Part shown: in pieces, positions 21,715 to 33,515 of the stretch
Layout of the letters: each line of letters opens with the position of its first letter
How positions within the stretch are numbered: the first letter of the stretch is position 1
Source: Apodemus sylvaticus
Lineage: Eukaryota; Chordata; Mammalia; Rodentia; Muridae
DNA: 64,000 nucleotides
Assembly (NCBI RefSeq): GCF_947179515.1
Contig: NC_067488.1
Span: 28,439,039-28,503,038 of the forward strand
Direction: 5' to 3'
Program-made: the position numbers and the translations under genes
Notes under the pieces: generated by a model
What the model was told of the DNA's origin: nothing
Seen by the model: only the letters and a program-made list of their open reading frames with translations
Databases searched by the model: none

Positions 21715-23026
21715 AAATACCCTCTCAAACTCCATTTACATACAAGTTTACAACCTGCAGAGCAGGACGCCACACTGTGTCCCCGTGGCGTCTCAAGACT
21801 CACAGAACGGTTTTAAATCAGAGAGGGTGGCTCCTCTTTGCCATATCTGTGATGCGGTTGGCCATTTCCTGCATTCGATGGGTAAGCTTGGCTTCTGTGG
21901 CGGGGGCGGAGACGGCACACTGTCTAGTGGGTCTTCTTCGGGACTCCTTTGTGAGAACACCAGAACTGAGGTACTGTAAGGGCTCTGGGTGAGGAAGAGA
22001 GGAAGTCGTGGGCTGAGCCTTGGCCTCTGCAGGCTGAGGAAGGAGGAAAGCTCTGCTCTTTGCATCTGTGTTCTGGTTAGCCCTCTCTCTGAGGTCATGC
22101 CAAGCCTCTCCAGTGTATTTCTGAGAAATGTACCGGGAGCCTGAAAGCCCCGTCAGAACTTCACTAGGTTAGGAGGGAGAAACAACCCCCCTGGTTGCCA
22201 GGGAGATGACCGTACAGAGCCTGAGAGTGAGTGACTTCTTTGACCCTGCTGGGGACAGGTGGTACTGGAGGGGAGCATCTGGGTGTTCTGTGGCTTCTGT
22301 CACTGAGCGCAGACTCTTGCCAGGCCTTGGTTGGGCAGTGGAGCGAGAGGAAGCACTGGGGCTGAAGAAAGCAGAGTTTGGCAGTCATCCCACACAAACA
22401 CGCTCTGTCGCTATGAATTATTTCCGCGGTCCGTGGAACCTGGGCAGAATCTTCGACAGGCTCGTTAATAAGAACCCCGAGGGTCTTGCTGTGGTGGCCC
22501 AGATTCCTTGGGGTTGGAGGTGCATGGAAGACTGGGTGGGACATTTCCTTTTCCTCAGAGCCCTTTCCCCCACAGATTAGAAATTTGGTGTGACCTTTCC
22601 TTCCCCAGGAGCCTTTCAGAGCACTGCAGACTCCTTGGGAAGAGGCTCTGAGGGCTGTGTTTCACACAGGGTCTCAGTGTCCTGATAGAGCAGATGAGCT
22701 TCCCAAGTTTCTACAGGGATGCCCTGTCTTCTGCCCCCGACCTCTGCGTCACATACCTTCTCTGTTTGAACGCATTGTTAGCCTCCTTGAAAAAAAAAGT
22801 CATGTGTCATGCTCGGTGCAGTTTCTACTCTCCAGGGAAGGCTCGGGGCTCATTCCTTGTGCTACCATGGCTCTGCGTAGTACCGTGTGACCTGCAACCT
22901 AGCCATTCCCCCGAGAGAGCTTGCATTTCTTCAAGCACAGTGCAAAGGATGGATTGTGGCAATTCATTCCTTCAAAGCTTTGTGTTGGGACAAATACAAC
23001 TCCAGCTCTTGCAGGCCTGGAGCTGG

Positions 23027-23039
23027 TGAGTCACGTGAC
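23027..23039 (+). promoter_or_regulatory. AP-1 word overlapping a CLEAR/E-box palindrome
   Basis: TGAGTCA (AP-1 consensus) overlaps GTCACGTGAC. The latter is the palindromic 10-mer known as the CLEAR motif bound by TFEB/TFE3/MITF and also fitting USF. Both match exactly. Occupancy is unknown. Confidence 0.4.
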
Positions 23040-24168
23040 AGAAGCCAGCTCTTTATAATTGCTTTTTATCCTGTGGCTCTCGTTTTCACACTGTTGAAAC
23101 CGCTCTTTCTCTAGGACCCATTCTTATGGCTGGCCCATTGCAGTAGAGGACCCACATTCCCTATCCTCTGTCCAGCTCTGCCGCCCTGGGTAGGACTCCT
23201 CTGTTGACTCTGTCTCTCCATTTGCTGATCGCGGTGCTCAGCTCTCTGCAGAGTTCAAGTGGCCAAAACCAGAGAACACTTGGGCTGTGAAGGTGGCGAA
23301 TGGCGTACAGCGATCTTTAGCCTTCCTTTTCTAGAGTAGGAGTCTTCTTTACCCTGGATGGCTCTGGGCATCCTACTCAGGAGCAGGATCTCTGGCCTGA
23401 ACTCCAGATAAGCCTCCAGGGCCTTGGAACACCGAGCAGGCAGCCAGGTACCCAGAGGTGACACGAAGAGTAAACCGCACTCTAAAAGCCATGCATGTCC
23501 TGAGCACGGTCATGTCATAGGAGCTGGATCTGGAGAGATGGCCGCTATCTATGCTTATGCAAGGTTAAAGCCCACACAAGGCCTGGCAAAGGGCAGGGTG
23601 ATGGTAATGCAGCTCCCCCACCCCCACCCCGCGCCCCCGTTCTTCATTCAGTAAGGCAACCGTTGAAAGCACGCATGGGTCCTTGAAGGGACACAGTTGC
23701 ATAGCTTAGGGACTGACCTGACCGGGGCAACAGGGGATAAAGAAAAGCAGGCTCACAGACACAGGCATAGGAAATCTGGGATCAGGCGGGTCACGCACTC
23801 TGCTAGAAAGCACCAGTCGCCGCCTGCGGCAACCCAGCAGTTCATTTTACACACCTGAACTGAGGACGGGGGTTGACTGTCTTCCGCTGAATAAGTGTGT
23901 AATACTCGGCTGAAGGAGGAGGGCAGGCTTCACTAGCATTGCTGGGGGGGGGGGTCTCAATGGGGAGCAGTCTCAGACTGTGAACACGTGGGAGAAGAAA
24001 CTGCCCTGGCCATTGTGTGTCAGTATCTGTGAATGGACCAGGGAGAGAGAGGTTCTCTCACTCCCGTGAGTCTGAGGCATTGGTGTCCTTGTTGTGACCA
24101 TTTTCTTGTCACCAGCAAACATCCACTTAGGACCAGGCATATATGAACAGAAGTGCCCTGTCACAGAG

Positions 24169-24176
24169 TGACGTCA
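24169..24176. promoter_or_regulatory. perfect palindromic CRE
   Basis: TGACGTCA, the full cAMP-response element bound by CREB/ATF dimers. The CpG is intact, and unconstrained methylated CpGs tend to decay. No TATA box or exon could be tied to it. Confidence 0.4.
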
Positions 24177-26204
24177 TCCTTCTGGGACCATCTCCTCTTC
24201 CCTTGTTGGTGGGAATATTCATTCCCATTCCTTCTCCTGTGCTGACCACATCCTGGGGAAGGCTTGGGAGAAATGGAAGGTATTCTTCTCTAGTCCCTAC
24301 CAGGTGCCCGGCACAGTGCTGTGCAGATGATGTGGAGTTCACACTAAGTCCAGTGCTAGAACGTGAAGTTTGCACATGTCCAGTACTCTAACTCTCCTTT
24401 CGCTGACTGTGAAAGAATCCTCAGGGGAGCAGGGGGACCTTGCACAAGGCCACCGGCTGGGAACAGGACCTGGATGGCAAAGCCTGCTACCTCCCCACAG
24501 GAGGGCACTAGGAGAGGCCGGGTAGGCAAGGAGGGAAATCAGAGTCGTTCACTGCCTCAGGCAACAAGCCTTAGATTTCCCTAGATCCAGTCTGCTAGGC
24601 TCTCAGAGGCTTGGAAGGCCAGGTTGCAGAAACGGACTTCTTCCTGACTCAGAAGCGCCATCTTCAGGCCAGCGCAAGTGTTGCAAACAGGAACAAGCAC
24701 CTGCCCCTCTGTTCTCCATTAGACAGGCATCACCAGATCCTGGGGAAAGGGAGCTCCCATCTTAAAATATCCTAGAGTGAGGCAGAGGGATGGACTAGCT
24801 CAGAGTTGCAGAGTCAGAGATGGCAGAGCGGGAGCTGCACCCCTCTGACCCCATCAGTAACCCCCCATTCTCCAGTCTCTCTTTCATCATCCTTGTGCTT
24901 CCCCCCTTCTCCCCACCCTCTTCTTCCTCTTTCTTCTTCCCCTTCTTCCTTCCCTCTATCCAACAGCTGTTATTGGGCACTTTGTAGGTCTTGGGCAAGT
25001 CTCCCTCCTGGGATGATAAGTCTGGTGGTGGGGGGCGGAATCTGTTCTCAGGGATCACTGCTGAATTGATTAGTTGACACTTTAACTTCCCAACTATAGT
25101 TGAGATGCATAGAGCAAGTGTTACCACGTTTCAGGCCCTCCATAGAGGCTTCATCTCACAGACTTCTCACAGAATAGAAGATTCAGCCTCAGGGCACTTT
25201 GTGAGCCTGCTCAGAAGGACCCAGTAAGTTGTGGAGCCGTTGAATCAAACCCAGATCCTTTCTGCCTCAGAACCAGAGATGTAGCTGCTATGTTGTATGT
25301 CTTCTCTAAAGGGTAACTCAAGCAGTAGGCATGTTCTCATAACATTTTGTCCTCTATAATATTTGCTTATTCTGTGTCTGGGAGAGGTAGAGGCCATCTT
25401 CTCCAATTCCTTGCTTCTGAGTTGTGAGGATTTTATTGAGGTCCTGTTAGGTACTGGTTATTGAGTAAGGTGTCAGGGACAGAGAAGGGACTGACTCAGA
25501 GAATTATGACCAAGTAGATGTCAGTGTCACAGAATCAATTATCAATCATGTCTTTATAGAAATGCCCCCACATCTCTGGGAAGGCTCTAGTCACATTGTC
25601 TGGTAGAAGTACCCGCCCCCCCCACCCCAGTTGTGTGGTGAATTCTTGAGTGACCAGACACAGGGTCCCTGACTGAGTCTCTTAGAAGCACAGGCCAAGT
25701 TCAAAGAGCTGAGAGACGGAATGGTCACGTGAGCCTGTACAGGGTAGCTGAGGGCCCTGGGAATCCTAATATAAAGATGGTTTCTGGTCCCCTTGACAGG
25801 GGGCCAACATCAAGTTTTGAGGAAACGAACCTCTGTATTCTGACATTATTTTAGTTTCCATTTCTTCATTAGCTACCAGCTTGCATTTCTCTTAAGTTCA
25901 CAGGGATCTTGTCTTTGTTCTTCTTTTTTATAGGGGCTGGGGGAAGCAATGTCTAGATTCTCTCGTGTGCGCATGCGCTCACTTGATCAACTCCTGAAAT
26001 TAAGACTCACCAGTTTATAGGTGTCATATCCAAAGCCAGAAGATGAAGTGTGACCATCTGAAGCCACTGTAGGAATTTCTCCACCAAAGCTACAGTGACA
26101 TCCTTAGACAAGGAAGCCCCATCATGTGCATGTGTCTTACACAGAGGGCAGTGATGCTTACACAGGGATGCTTTTTAACCCTTCTCCTCCCTGCCTTTAC
26201 CCTG

Positions 26205-26535
26205 GATATCTTTTTTAAAACATATTTTTATTTTCTATATTCTTTGTTTACATTCCAAATGATTTTCCCTTTCCAAGATCTCCCCTCCCCATATGTCCCA
26301 TAAACCTTCTTCTCTCCACCCATTCTCCAATCACCTCCCTCCTTTTTTTCTGTCCTTATATTCCCCTCCAATGCTAGATCAATCCTTTCCAGGATCAGGA
26401 TCCTCTCCATACTTCTTCATGGGAGTCATTTGTTATGCAATTTGTGCCTTGGGTATTCAGAGCTTCTGGCCTAATTAATATCCACTTATCAGAGATTGCA
26501 TTCCATGTGTATTCTTTTGGGATTGGGTTTGCCCT
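26205..26535 (-). mobile_element. L1 3' region fragment, reverse
   Basis: TTTACATTCCAAATGATTTT begins a reverse L1 3' UTR. ATGCTAGATCAATCCTTTCC, AGGATCAGGATCCTCTCC, TTGGGTATTCAGAGCTTCTG and ATATCCACTTATCAGAGATT follow in the order expected of rodent L1 read backwards. Confidence 0.75.
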
Positions 26536-26562
26536 GGATATCTTATCTTTTCTTTCCAAGAA

Positions 26563-26564
<2 letters not shown>

Positions 26565-26604
<40 letters not shown>
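26565..26604. repeat. GT microsatellite
   Basis: Twenty perfect GT units. Confidence 0.97.
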
Positions 26605-26607
<3 letters not shown>

Positions 26608-27589
26608 AACATGTGAACATGTACACAGATTTTATGTGATTAGTACAAACACACATACCTCAGGGCCAGGGCTACACTTGGGGAGGGGACTCTCCAATGC
26701 CTCAAAATTCCCAAGAGTTTTTTCTCTTTCAAAAATAGGAAGTCTTTTAAGAGTTCATTTTCCTCTGCCCAGAATAGAATGACAACATAACAAAAACTAT
26801 AACAGAAAAGGCAGAAACCTGGGGCCCAAGTCTCCTTCCTCCCAGGAAAGGACCAATCAGTCAGGCTTGTGGCTTTATATAAATTATAAGATGGCTACAC
26901 ACCTGTTTCACCACTATGTGAATAAGTCTTGTGAAGACATACTTCTGTATTACCATCCTCATTTGTTCCCAGAGGTGGTTCTAGAAGGGGAGATGGAGGT
27001 GGCAGAAACCCTGTCTTTACATTATAGAAGTGAAGGTGCTTGCTATTTTAAATGTCGGGGTGAGGGGCACCCTCTAGCAGCAGTAGAGATGGGAGCAAAG
27101 TTCTTCCAGTTGGCTCTAGGAGAAAGATCACAGGCCCCTACTTTCTTATTGACTCAGAGTTCTGTCTCCTTTCTTTGCCACACCATGGGTTTTGTAGGTT
27201 TTGCTGACCACTGGGAACCATCAACTGAGACAACCTTGTTTCTGTGGGGATTCTCTAGGGAGTGACTCCAGGTCTTGGGTGCTTCCATCTTGCCTCTTCC
27301 TTTGTCAGGGTTACGGGTGGTAAATCTCTTTACTGTCTTGGGTTGTTTACCGTTTTTTGCCCTCTCTTCCGTCTCATTTTCTACTTGAATTTCCCCTGGT
27401 TCCCAGTCCTCAGTGGTTTCTGTTGACTTGGCTGGACTTTGCCTGATGCATTATAACTTTTATTGGTTTTACCTTATAACAGCCTGCAGTAAAGATGATG
27501 ATGATAGTGTTGGTGATTTCCATCCCTTCCTTGGTCTATAACCTCACATATTACAAAGCTTTCACCCTGGTTCTGTAATTTGAGTTTCG
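26605..27589. other. no gene seen
   Basis: Single-copy sequence. The 132-codon + frame at 26867-27265 begins MWLYINYKMATHLFHHYVNK and has no recognised domain or clear splice context. I regard it as unproven. Confidence 0.4.
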
Positions 27590-27720
27590 TAATAACAGTG
27601 TGATGTAAGAAAGGCACTTATTATTAATTCCACTTTACAGAACGGGAAATGATTTCACTCTGTTCACACAGCTGCTGGGTCTGGAGAGAGTCTGGAACCA
27701 GATCCTCTGTAGACTTTCCT
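27590..27720 (+). repeat. MIR SINE fragment
   Basis: TTCCACTTTACAGAACGGGA, AATGATTTCACTCTGTTCAC and ACAGCTGCTGGGTC follow the MIR order. Confidence 0.65.
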
Positions 27721-27947
27721 CACCCGAGTTAACCCTTCATTGCCCATCACCATTCTGCCTGCCCAATGGGGAAAGAGTCTTAATGTTCTTGTGTGTCTTT
27801 ATGGTGTTTTCCTGAGCACAGGGCACAAACCACAGGTCAAGGGAGTCTTAATTTTTTTTTTTTATTCTTGGGTGATAAATGTGACAGCACTTGGCGGTTT
27901 AGAGTAGTACCGTTGGTTTCAAGTTCAAATGTCTAATCAGAAAATAT

Positions 27948-28580
27948 TAATCCACTAAAAATCCATTATGTGTATGTTCCCCCTTTTCCTTATCTATCTG
28001 TGAAGGCTGCTTCCACTTCTTTGTTGTTGCACAGTGTGGCAATAAATATGGATGTGAAAGTGTCTCTGTGGTATGTTGTCTTAAGTCTTTTGGGTATATA
28101 CCCAAGAGTGGTATAGCTGGGTTACATGGTAGTTCCTCTTTTAGTTTTTCGAGAAATCTTGACTTGGTTTCGTAGGGGCTGAACACTTTGATTGCCACCA
28201 GCAATGAGTAAAAGCTCCTCCCTTTCCATATCCTGCCTACATTTGCTGCCACCTGTCCCTTGATAACATCCATTCTGACCGGGGTGACATGAACTCTTAA
28301 AGCGGTCTTAACTTTCATTCATCTGATAGCTAAATATGCTGAAGCCGTTTTCCCCTTTTTGGGAATTAAGCTCATTAACCCCTTTGTTGACTGAATGGTA
28401 CGGTTTTGCATGAGTCCAATGTTTATCATTCTTTCTAAAGTCTAGATGGCAATCCTCTGTCTGATGAGTGCTGGGAACGGTTTTTGTCCCCCATTCTGTA
28501 GTTGTCTCCTCACTCTGGTGATTGTTTCCTTTGCTGTGTAGAATCCTTTAAATTTCCCACCACCAAAGTTGTCAATTCTT
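27948..28580 (-). mobile_element. L1 ORF2 relic, reverse strand
   Basis: Fragment of the L1 ORF2 polyprotein (endonuclease-reverse transcriptase) 3' portion, reverse strand. The open part (27947-28318) still encodes the hallmark PAIPLLGIYPKD, followed by a WKQPS motif of the C-terminal region. Upstream ORF2 sequence continues to 28580 (TCTGTCTGATGAGTGC, CCATTCTGTAGTTGTC, AAAGTTGTCAATTCTT in + sense) but is frame-broken. Both the 5' part and 3' UTR are missing, so it cannot function. Short similar words, AATCAGAAAATAT and AACCAGAAAATAT, flank it at 27935-27947 and 28581-28593. Confidence 0.87.
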
Positions 28581-28593
28581 AACCAGAAAATAT

Positions 28594-30088
28594 GTTGAGA
28601 AATTTATTCTTACATGAAAGTGAATGGGAACACAATGTGTAATTCAATGCAAATAACACAACATTTCAAAGGTAGTGGGACATAACTTCAAGACAATTAT
28701 ATGGTCGCTGGCAGTTTAGTATAGTGGTCCTTGGGGCCCAGACCCTTCATCTACCTAGTAGTAGACTGAGAAGGGTATGCTAGGAAAAACATTTGTTTAG
28801 CATAGAAGTGAAATACTACTTGCTGGTGATGGTACTGTTATAGAAAAGACTGAATCACAGTGGTTAGAGTTCAAACAGCCGCAATGTGGGAGACATATTT
28901 TTAGGCCTCCATGATCTTTAAGCTCCTGGGGTTCATGCCATTGTAATATTCTCCCTTTTTGGTTAGCTGAAGGATTTCTGACTTGTTCCTAATCCACAAA
29001 ACATGCCAAAGGCCATAGTGTCCTTTAGGTAATAATATTAGGCCTTCTCTCAGCAGCCGTATTGGGAAATGAAGCCCCAGGAACCTCAGGGAGCATGTGA
29101 ACTGCAAGGGTGGCTTTCAGCAACAGCCAACAAAAAGCCAGGACCTTCAATGGAACAGTTATATGAATTTTATTCTACCAATAATCTAATGGGATGAAAG
29201 TCCATTCTCTCCCAGTCGAGTGTACAGATGAGAACACAGCCTGTCAGACACTTTGATTATTGCTCAATAAGACACAAAGCACAGACTCCACTTACATCAG
29301 ACCTGAAACTGATCCATAGAAACTGAGAAAACAAATGTGTGTTGCATTATACCTCCAAGTTCGTAGTTCTGTGGTATGCAGCAACAGAAGCAAGCAAACA
29401 CACCCACCAGAAGGCACATAGGAACATCTACAAACACCACAAGGCACAGCAAATTTGACAATACATTTTCTTTAAAAGTTATCTTTGTTAAGTTGCAGAC
29501 AATGATACGAATCTTCTGAAGGATAGAAGCCTCAAGGGCAAGCTGAAGTCTGGGTGGGAACCAGATCTTGGGGGAGCTCTCTTAGGTCACGTTTGAAGCA
29601 CATAAGAGCTGTAGAGCTCAGTTGTGCTCTGTGATACACAGAGGGCTAGGCTACTCAGGGGGAGGGCTGCCTGAGTCGGAGGGTCAGACTACTAAGGGAA
29701 CAAGCCACTGGGAAGATGCTTCACCTCAGATGAGGATGTGTGAGCGTTTCTGGGGATCATGTAGGAAACCAACTATAGAGTGCTGTACTCAGGCTTTCCT
29801 TTTAGTCTGTGAACTGGAAGGAGAAGGGTCAGAGGGCATGGTGGACAGTTGGCACTGGCTGAGCCCAAGGCAGGCTCCCCTCCTAACACTGGGAAGCCTA
29901 GTTAATCTGTTTCTGAAATCTTAGTTGTGGTTGGCCAGAGACTCTTGTAGGGCTGTGTTTTATCAATATATTTGTATTGACAACAATAGTACAGTACCGT
30001 GAGTGGGACAGTAACTCGGCACCCACACCACTATCCATCAATCAAGTTGAATATCCTTTTAAATTCAATAATTCAAAAAAGAAAATTT
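28594..30088. other. no gene or repeat firmly recognised
   Basis: 1.5 kb of AT-rich sequence. It has the texture of old repeat DNA (long stretches without CpG), but no family could be identified by eye. Confidence 0.35.
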
Positions 30089-30178
30089 AAAGCCGGGGAT
30101 GAGCCTCACTGGAAAAATATTTGTCTAACATACATAAGGCCTGACTTCCAGTCTCAGAATACCATAAAAAAAAAAAGC
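30089..30178 (+). repeat. diverged ID SINE
   Basis: GCCGGGGATGAGCCTCACTG, ATTTGTCTAACATACATAAG, GCCTGACTTCCAGTCTCAGA and a terminal A-run follow the plan of an ID element (GCTGGGGATGTAGCTCAGTG, TTGCCTAGCATGCACAAGG). Confidence 0.55.
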
Positions 30179-31539
30179 ATCAGCCATAAAATTTACAAAT
30201 TTATGCCAAATAAGGATGGAGCAGACATCGAAGTATGACTTGAATGATGGTTGCCAATAGTGGCGACAAACAAGTTATCATAAGTTTAAATAAAGATGTG
30301 ACGCAAACAATTTGTTCAAATTGGCCGATGAGTCTTATCCTCCTCCTGTATCACTCTCCAGGCAAACAGCACCCACAATGGCAGGACCCAGTCAGCAGCT
30401 AATGGGCCAGAAATCCTTGTCAGACATAGGGTTGAGGAGACAGTCTGCCATGCCTGGAATATTATGGGTAACGGGAAGGAAGTTTGATCTGTGACTGGAG
30501 AAAGACATTGAAAAGTTAACTGACAGTTGGTTTGTTCTGAGAGATCTCCACATGCATATCAACATCTAGAAACAGTTAAATTATCTGAATTTCTAAAATA
30601 CAAAAGTGGCTTTTATTGTTGACCCTGTCTTAGATTTTTCCAGAAAGAAGACCCCGAGGAGGGACTTAGGAGTTAATTCGGAGGTGGCCTTCCGAGGTTC
30701 CATTGCGGAGTTGAGGATGAGCTGTGTAGTAGGATGAATGGCCGAGTCAGCTGGCCAACGCTGTGGCTTCCTGGGACTTAATTGTACTGAGGAGTCATGG
30801 TGAGATAATAAAGGCTGTTATCTCAGAATTGCCCTACTTGGTGGTGCTAGCAGGGCTTGGCATCTGCCTGCTAGCTCTTGTCCTTCCTCTGCTGCGTGTC
30901 ACTATTGGACCTTCCCTGAGAGCAGCCCAAGCGCATGCTTCTGGGCAAGACATCAGAGCAGGAGATAGATAGAGGGACTTCGGGTAAGAAGGCAGAGGTG
31001 CTGGTGGGAGATAAGCACCACATTGCAGGGGACACATGAGATGGGTGTCTGCACATCCCATCTGCACACATGGTGCAACCCATCACAGTCTATGACAGGA
31101 CCTGGAGTAGGAGGGCTCTCTAGCAGGTTAAGAGACCATATGGTACTTGAACAAAGATGCTCTGTGCTGCCTTGCCTTCCGTCTGTCTGCCCCTGACTTC
31201 AGTGGATTGGACCTGGAACCCTTGATTACCAGGCAGCAGGGTCAAGACTAAGGCAGTATGAGAGAGAATCTTAGAGTGGTCTTCAAAACCATTGTAAGCT
31301 GAAGCCATCTCTGTAATTCTGACGGTTCTTGCTCGATCAAGTGTCTCTTGTACTAAGCCTGATAAATCACCTCTGGTTTAAAACATGGTAGGTGATTGAG
31401 CTTCTGATGAATTTAGAATGTTTTGTCTCTTCACTGTGTCCTACATTTCCTGTGCGTTTCTTTCCCTTGGTTTTGAAATTTTACATCTACAGAAAAGTAA
31501 AGAAAGCTGAGGGTGGGAGAAATAGTCTTTTCCAGAGAA
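30179..31539. other. no gene seen
   Basis: Single-copy sequence. The 69-codon frame at 30763 has a hydrophobic run (LVVLAGLGICLLALVLPLL) but starts at GTG, not ATG, and lacks other support. Two overlapping reverse frames (30834-31086) are equally unsupported. Confidence 0.4.
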
Positions 31540-31786
31540 GAGCTTGCCAACTGATTATCCAATACCAAATGGTCAGCTCTGAAAACAGATACTCTCAAGA
31601 AACATACCGACTGAACAGGTTTATTTATATTTTAGAAATATATATGCATATATAGTCATGGTATTGAATTTGAAATTTGAATTTGAAATTGGAACAGGAG
31701 GGGTTGGATGGAGGAAAGCAAGGGGAAAATGATGTAATTAGATTATAATCTCAAAAATAAAAATATTATTAAAAACAAATAATAAG
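31540..31786 (+). mobile_element. L1 3' UTR end
   Basis: CAATACCAAATGGTCAGCTC, GAAAACAGATACTCTCAAGA, ACATACCGACTGAACAGGTT, GAAAATGATGTAATTAGATT and ATAATCTCAAAAATAAAAAT match the terminal part of the rodent L1 (Lx-like) 3' UTR, ending in an A-rich tail. A short GAATTTGAAATTT duplication lies at 31665-31690. Confidence 0.75.
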
Positions 31787-32454
31787 TATGAACTTCCTTG
31801 ACCTTGATGAGAGAGACCTGGAAAAATATGAACATTTGAATTTACCTCCTTGTTGCTATTTGGCCTGTGAAGAGATGAGATTATGAATCACCCTTCAAGC
31901 TCAGATCGCTGAATCAGTGCTGTTGGATATCAATTGCTAACACTCTTTTTGGTGATTATTGCATGCTAAGCCTTACCTCTTCAAATGTTCTCAACAGCCC
32001 CCATGAAAGAGGCAATACAAGCATCTTCAATCCACACATGTGAGACTAGTCTTTAGGAATTTGTGTTCCAGGAATAAGGAGGACATAACTGTAACTTATA
32101 GCCAGGCACATGAATTGAAGCTGAGGAATGCCCTACTGGGCAGCCACTGAGATCATGTGCACTTTCTGAAATGCTTTATATATATGCATATGTATATATG
32201 AGTGTCCAGGAGTCAATTGGTTAGGGTCGTCTATTAGGCGACCTATGGTACGAACATGAGAAGGCTGCCAATACCCGTGCTAGGGCACACACCACATTTA
32301 TGAATGTGCAGGGAAGAGTCCATCTGTGCTAAGAGGCTGTGAGAGGCCCTGTTGATCACCCTGCCCCTTGACTTCTCAGGAACAGCCACCTGCTGTGTCA
32401 CAGGAAGCTCCAGATGATGGGTGCCTTGCCATCTGGTGACTGATATGGTTATTT
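31787..32454. other. no gene seen
   Basis: Single-copy sequence with a possible very weak MIR remnant at about 31940-32040 and a TATA-rich run near 32170-32200. Confidence 0.35.
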
Positions 32455-32640
32455 CGGGGCCCACCCTTTGCTGGCTGTTTGACTTGAGGCAAGGGACTTA
32501 GTCATCAGGGAACCTACCTCTCTCATCTGTGAAATAAGGATAATGAGACCAACTCCTGCCTTCCTCACAGGGAGGAGGAAGCCTCTTGAGATCACCTTGC
32601 AGAGAGTCCTTTGATGTGCTTGAAAGCATTCTTAACTGCA
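32455..32640 (-). repeat. MIR SINE, reverse
   Basis: TTTGACTTGAGGCAAGGGAC, CTCTCATCTGTGAAATAAGG, ATAATGAGACCAACTCCTGC and CTTCCTCACAGGGAGGAGGA match the reverse MIR in order. Confidence 0.65.
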
Positions 32641-33246
32641 CAGCCAGGTACTCCAGTAGCTGGGTGAAAGTTTTATGGCCAAAGATTCCCACAGCCCATA
32701 ATCTCTGCACTCCCAGAAGGGCCGGTGATAGATTTGGCTGTTGTAGTCTCTGCCTGCCATCGGCAGAGATTTCTCAGAGCCTTAGTCATGTAATAGGCGG
32801 TTTCCCTGGGGTGTTCTTGCCAATGCTTATTTATGGAGTATTTCTGGAGAGTTCCTATGACCAAATGGCAGTTTCTTACCGCTCTCCTGACCTGCCCACA
32901 GCAGTTATCTCTGGCTTCTTGGAATGGTGGGATGTTTTAAGAACTGTGCGTGTCTGTGTTTTCAACAATCTGGAAGTGTTTTTCCTCCATCCTCTCCCCT
33001 GAGACATTTATTTTAAAAAAAGTATTGAAGTATAAATATGTTCATCTTTTCATTTCTGGTCTGCACTGCCACCAAATGTATCGGAAGAGTCACCTTGTCC
33101 TCAACCCAGTTCTCTCTCCATGTTTATCCACTGCTATCTGATGAAGAGATGGAGAAGCCACGTCTCTCCTTGAAACCCACTAGATTCTCCATCTCCACCG
33201 AATAAGCAGTAAACAAGGGCTGTTGAAAGCAGGGTGAAAACCCGAT
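32641..33246. other. no gene seen
   Basis: Overlapping frames of 138 codons (+) and 63 codons (-) start in or next to the MIR. Neither shows a domain. Confidence 0.4.
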
Positions 33247-33515
33247 AGCCTCACAAGCCTGATAATTCCAGTTCAGCCCCTGGAACCCAGATGGTAAGGA
33301 AGCCAGATGTGGTGGTGTGAATTACTAATCTCAGAACACCTATGGTGATGGGACGGGGAGAAGGGAATCAGGGGATGCTCATGGACCAGTTGCCCGGAGT
33401 ACGATGCTTAGAGATCACCCCAACAAGGAGGATGGTGAGAACTGACTCGTGTGACCTCTATCCATGCACCATAGTATGTGCATGTCTGTACACACACAGA
33501 GAGACACACGTTTTT
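33247..33515 (+). repeat. diverged B4-type SINE
   Basis: Contains CCAGTTCAGCCCCTGGAACC, AAGCCAGATGTGGTGGTGTG, ACTAATCTCAGAACACC and a CA-rich 3' end (GTGCATGTCTGTACACACAC). This is the head, B1-like body and tail order of B4A-like SINEs at high divergence. Confidence 0.55.

Larger units (their letters stand above)
21727..26200. other. repeat-poor block, no gene recognised
   Basis: The longest stretch without a clear interspersed repeat (about 4.5 kb). It contains overlapping open frames of 100-126 codons (21793-22098, 22164-22580, 22694-23029, 24795-25127). None has a recognisable domain. Locally CpG-bearing sequence occurs at 22401-22481. A 13-base G run near 23944 and a C run near 25617 are present. 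Possible factor sites are listed separately. Low repeat density can mean constraint, but I cannot test conservation here. Confidence 0.4.

Noticed and set aside
22164..22580. Opposing 124- and 126-codon frames
   Set aside because: No recognisable motif, and equal openness on both strands suggests composition. Only the CpG patch inside was kept as an observation.
26867..27265. 132-codon forward frame
   Set aside because: The peptide has no family signature and no exon-like boundaries. It is not strong enough to call a gene.
30763..30972. 69-codon frame with a membrane-type hydrophobic run
   Set aside because: It starts at GTG without an ATG, has no splice or promoter support, and overlaps equally long reverse frames.
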